A DNA stretch of 64,000 nucleotides from Diphasiastrum complanatum (lineage: Eukaryota > Streptophyta > Lycopodiopsida > Lycopodiales > Lycopodiaceae): NCBI GenBank assembly GCA_029204225.1, contig CM055098.1, positions 24,305,367 to 24,369,366 of the forward strand. The letters are read 5' to 3'. Each line of letters opens with the position of its first letter. Position 1 is the first letter of the stretch. The translations under genes were made by a program, and so were the position numbers. The notes beneath the pieces were generated by a model that saw only the letters and a list, made by a program, of their open reading frames with translations, was not told the DNA's origin and ran no database searches. Positions 63,975-64,000 of this stretch are shown here, one piece after another.

Positions 63975-64000
63975 CACTGCACTAGTCCCCTGCACCATGT

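Larger units (their letters stand above)
57960..64000 (+). mobile_element. Large autonomous-type hAT element, right end not found
   Basis: The left tip CATAGGTCCCGCGG is followed by GGTACC/CCGCGG palindromes to 58046, then an A/T tract (58047-58095), then a GC-rich interior. The tip and palindrome block match the reverse-complemented right end of the 216-bp element at 36490-36705, which has an 8-bp target duplication. It encodes a DUF659 hAT transposase (58376-62604). A minus-strand ORF pair (63584-63222) and an 86-bp tandem repeat may also belong to it. No GGTACC block occurs between 62.6 kb and the window end, so the right terminus lies outside or is lost. Confidence 0.7.

Noticed and set aside
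63706-63982. Repetitive minus-strand frames near the window end
   Set aside because: They are produced by the 86-bp tandem repeat and carry no domain.

Overview
The window is nuclear DNA from a land plant with a large, repeat-rich genome. Three things point there: a complete auxin influx carrier gene of the AUX1/LAX family with plant-type introns, many decayed Ty1/Copia retrotransposons primed by initiator tRNA-Met, and DUF659-type hAT transposons. An 11-kb first intron packed with transposons, plus a CENP-B/Tc5-type fragment, suggest a fern, lycophyte or gymnosperm rather than a compact angiosperm. The species cannot be fixed from the sequence.

Region by region. 0-4 kb: fragments of at least three plus-strand Copia elements and one LTR with its primer-binding site. 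4.7-8.3 kb: two very long (GA)n/(CT)n arrays flank a decayed minus-strand coding region of unknown family. 8.5-8.7 kb: a TATA-led orphan first exon. 9.7-14.5 kb: a roughly 0.7-kb inverted repeat around LTR and gag debris. 14.5-21.2 kb: tandem Copia elements that share one 1.37-kb LTR, with another LTR fragment inserted. 21.25-26.09 kb: an almost complete minus-strand Copia with both LTRs, PBS, PPT, gag, protease, integrase, part of RT and RNase H. 26.1-30.4 kb: intergenic DNA and the AUX1/LAX upstream region.

30.4-45.5 kb: an intact AUX1/LAX gene of 8 exons and 482 residues. Its 11,071-bp intron 1 holds a minus-strand hAT transposase remnant and several short hAT-like elements, three of them with 8-bp target duplications read directly from the sequence. 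45.5-52 kb: 3' flank, a CENP-B/Tc5 helix-turn-helix fragment, a Copia gag, a second copy of a sequence that also borders the hAT remnant, and coiled-coil debris. 55.4-57.6 kb: seven phase-compatible exons forming the 3' end of an unrecognised minus-strand host gene. 57.96 kb to the window end: a large GC-rich hAT element whose left tip matches the tip of the 216-bp element in the AUX1/LAX intron.

The most interesting system is this hAT group. Its members have dense palindromic arrays at their ends (GGTACC/CCGCGG, TTCGAA, or TTCTAGAA/TCCGGA), usually followed inward by an A/T tract, with TIRs resembling the hAT YARNG pattern. The large member encodes a transposase with an unusual acidic, proline-rich, AT-hook-like tail. 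Apart from AUX1/LAX and the 55-57 kb gene, nearly all coding sequence here is mobile-element debris.
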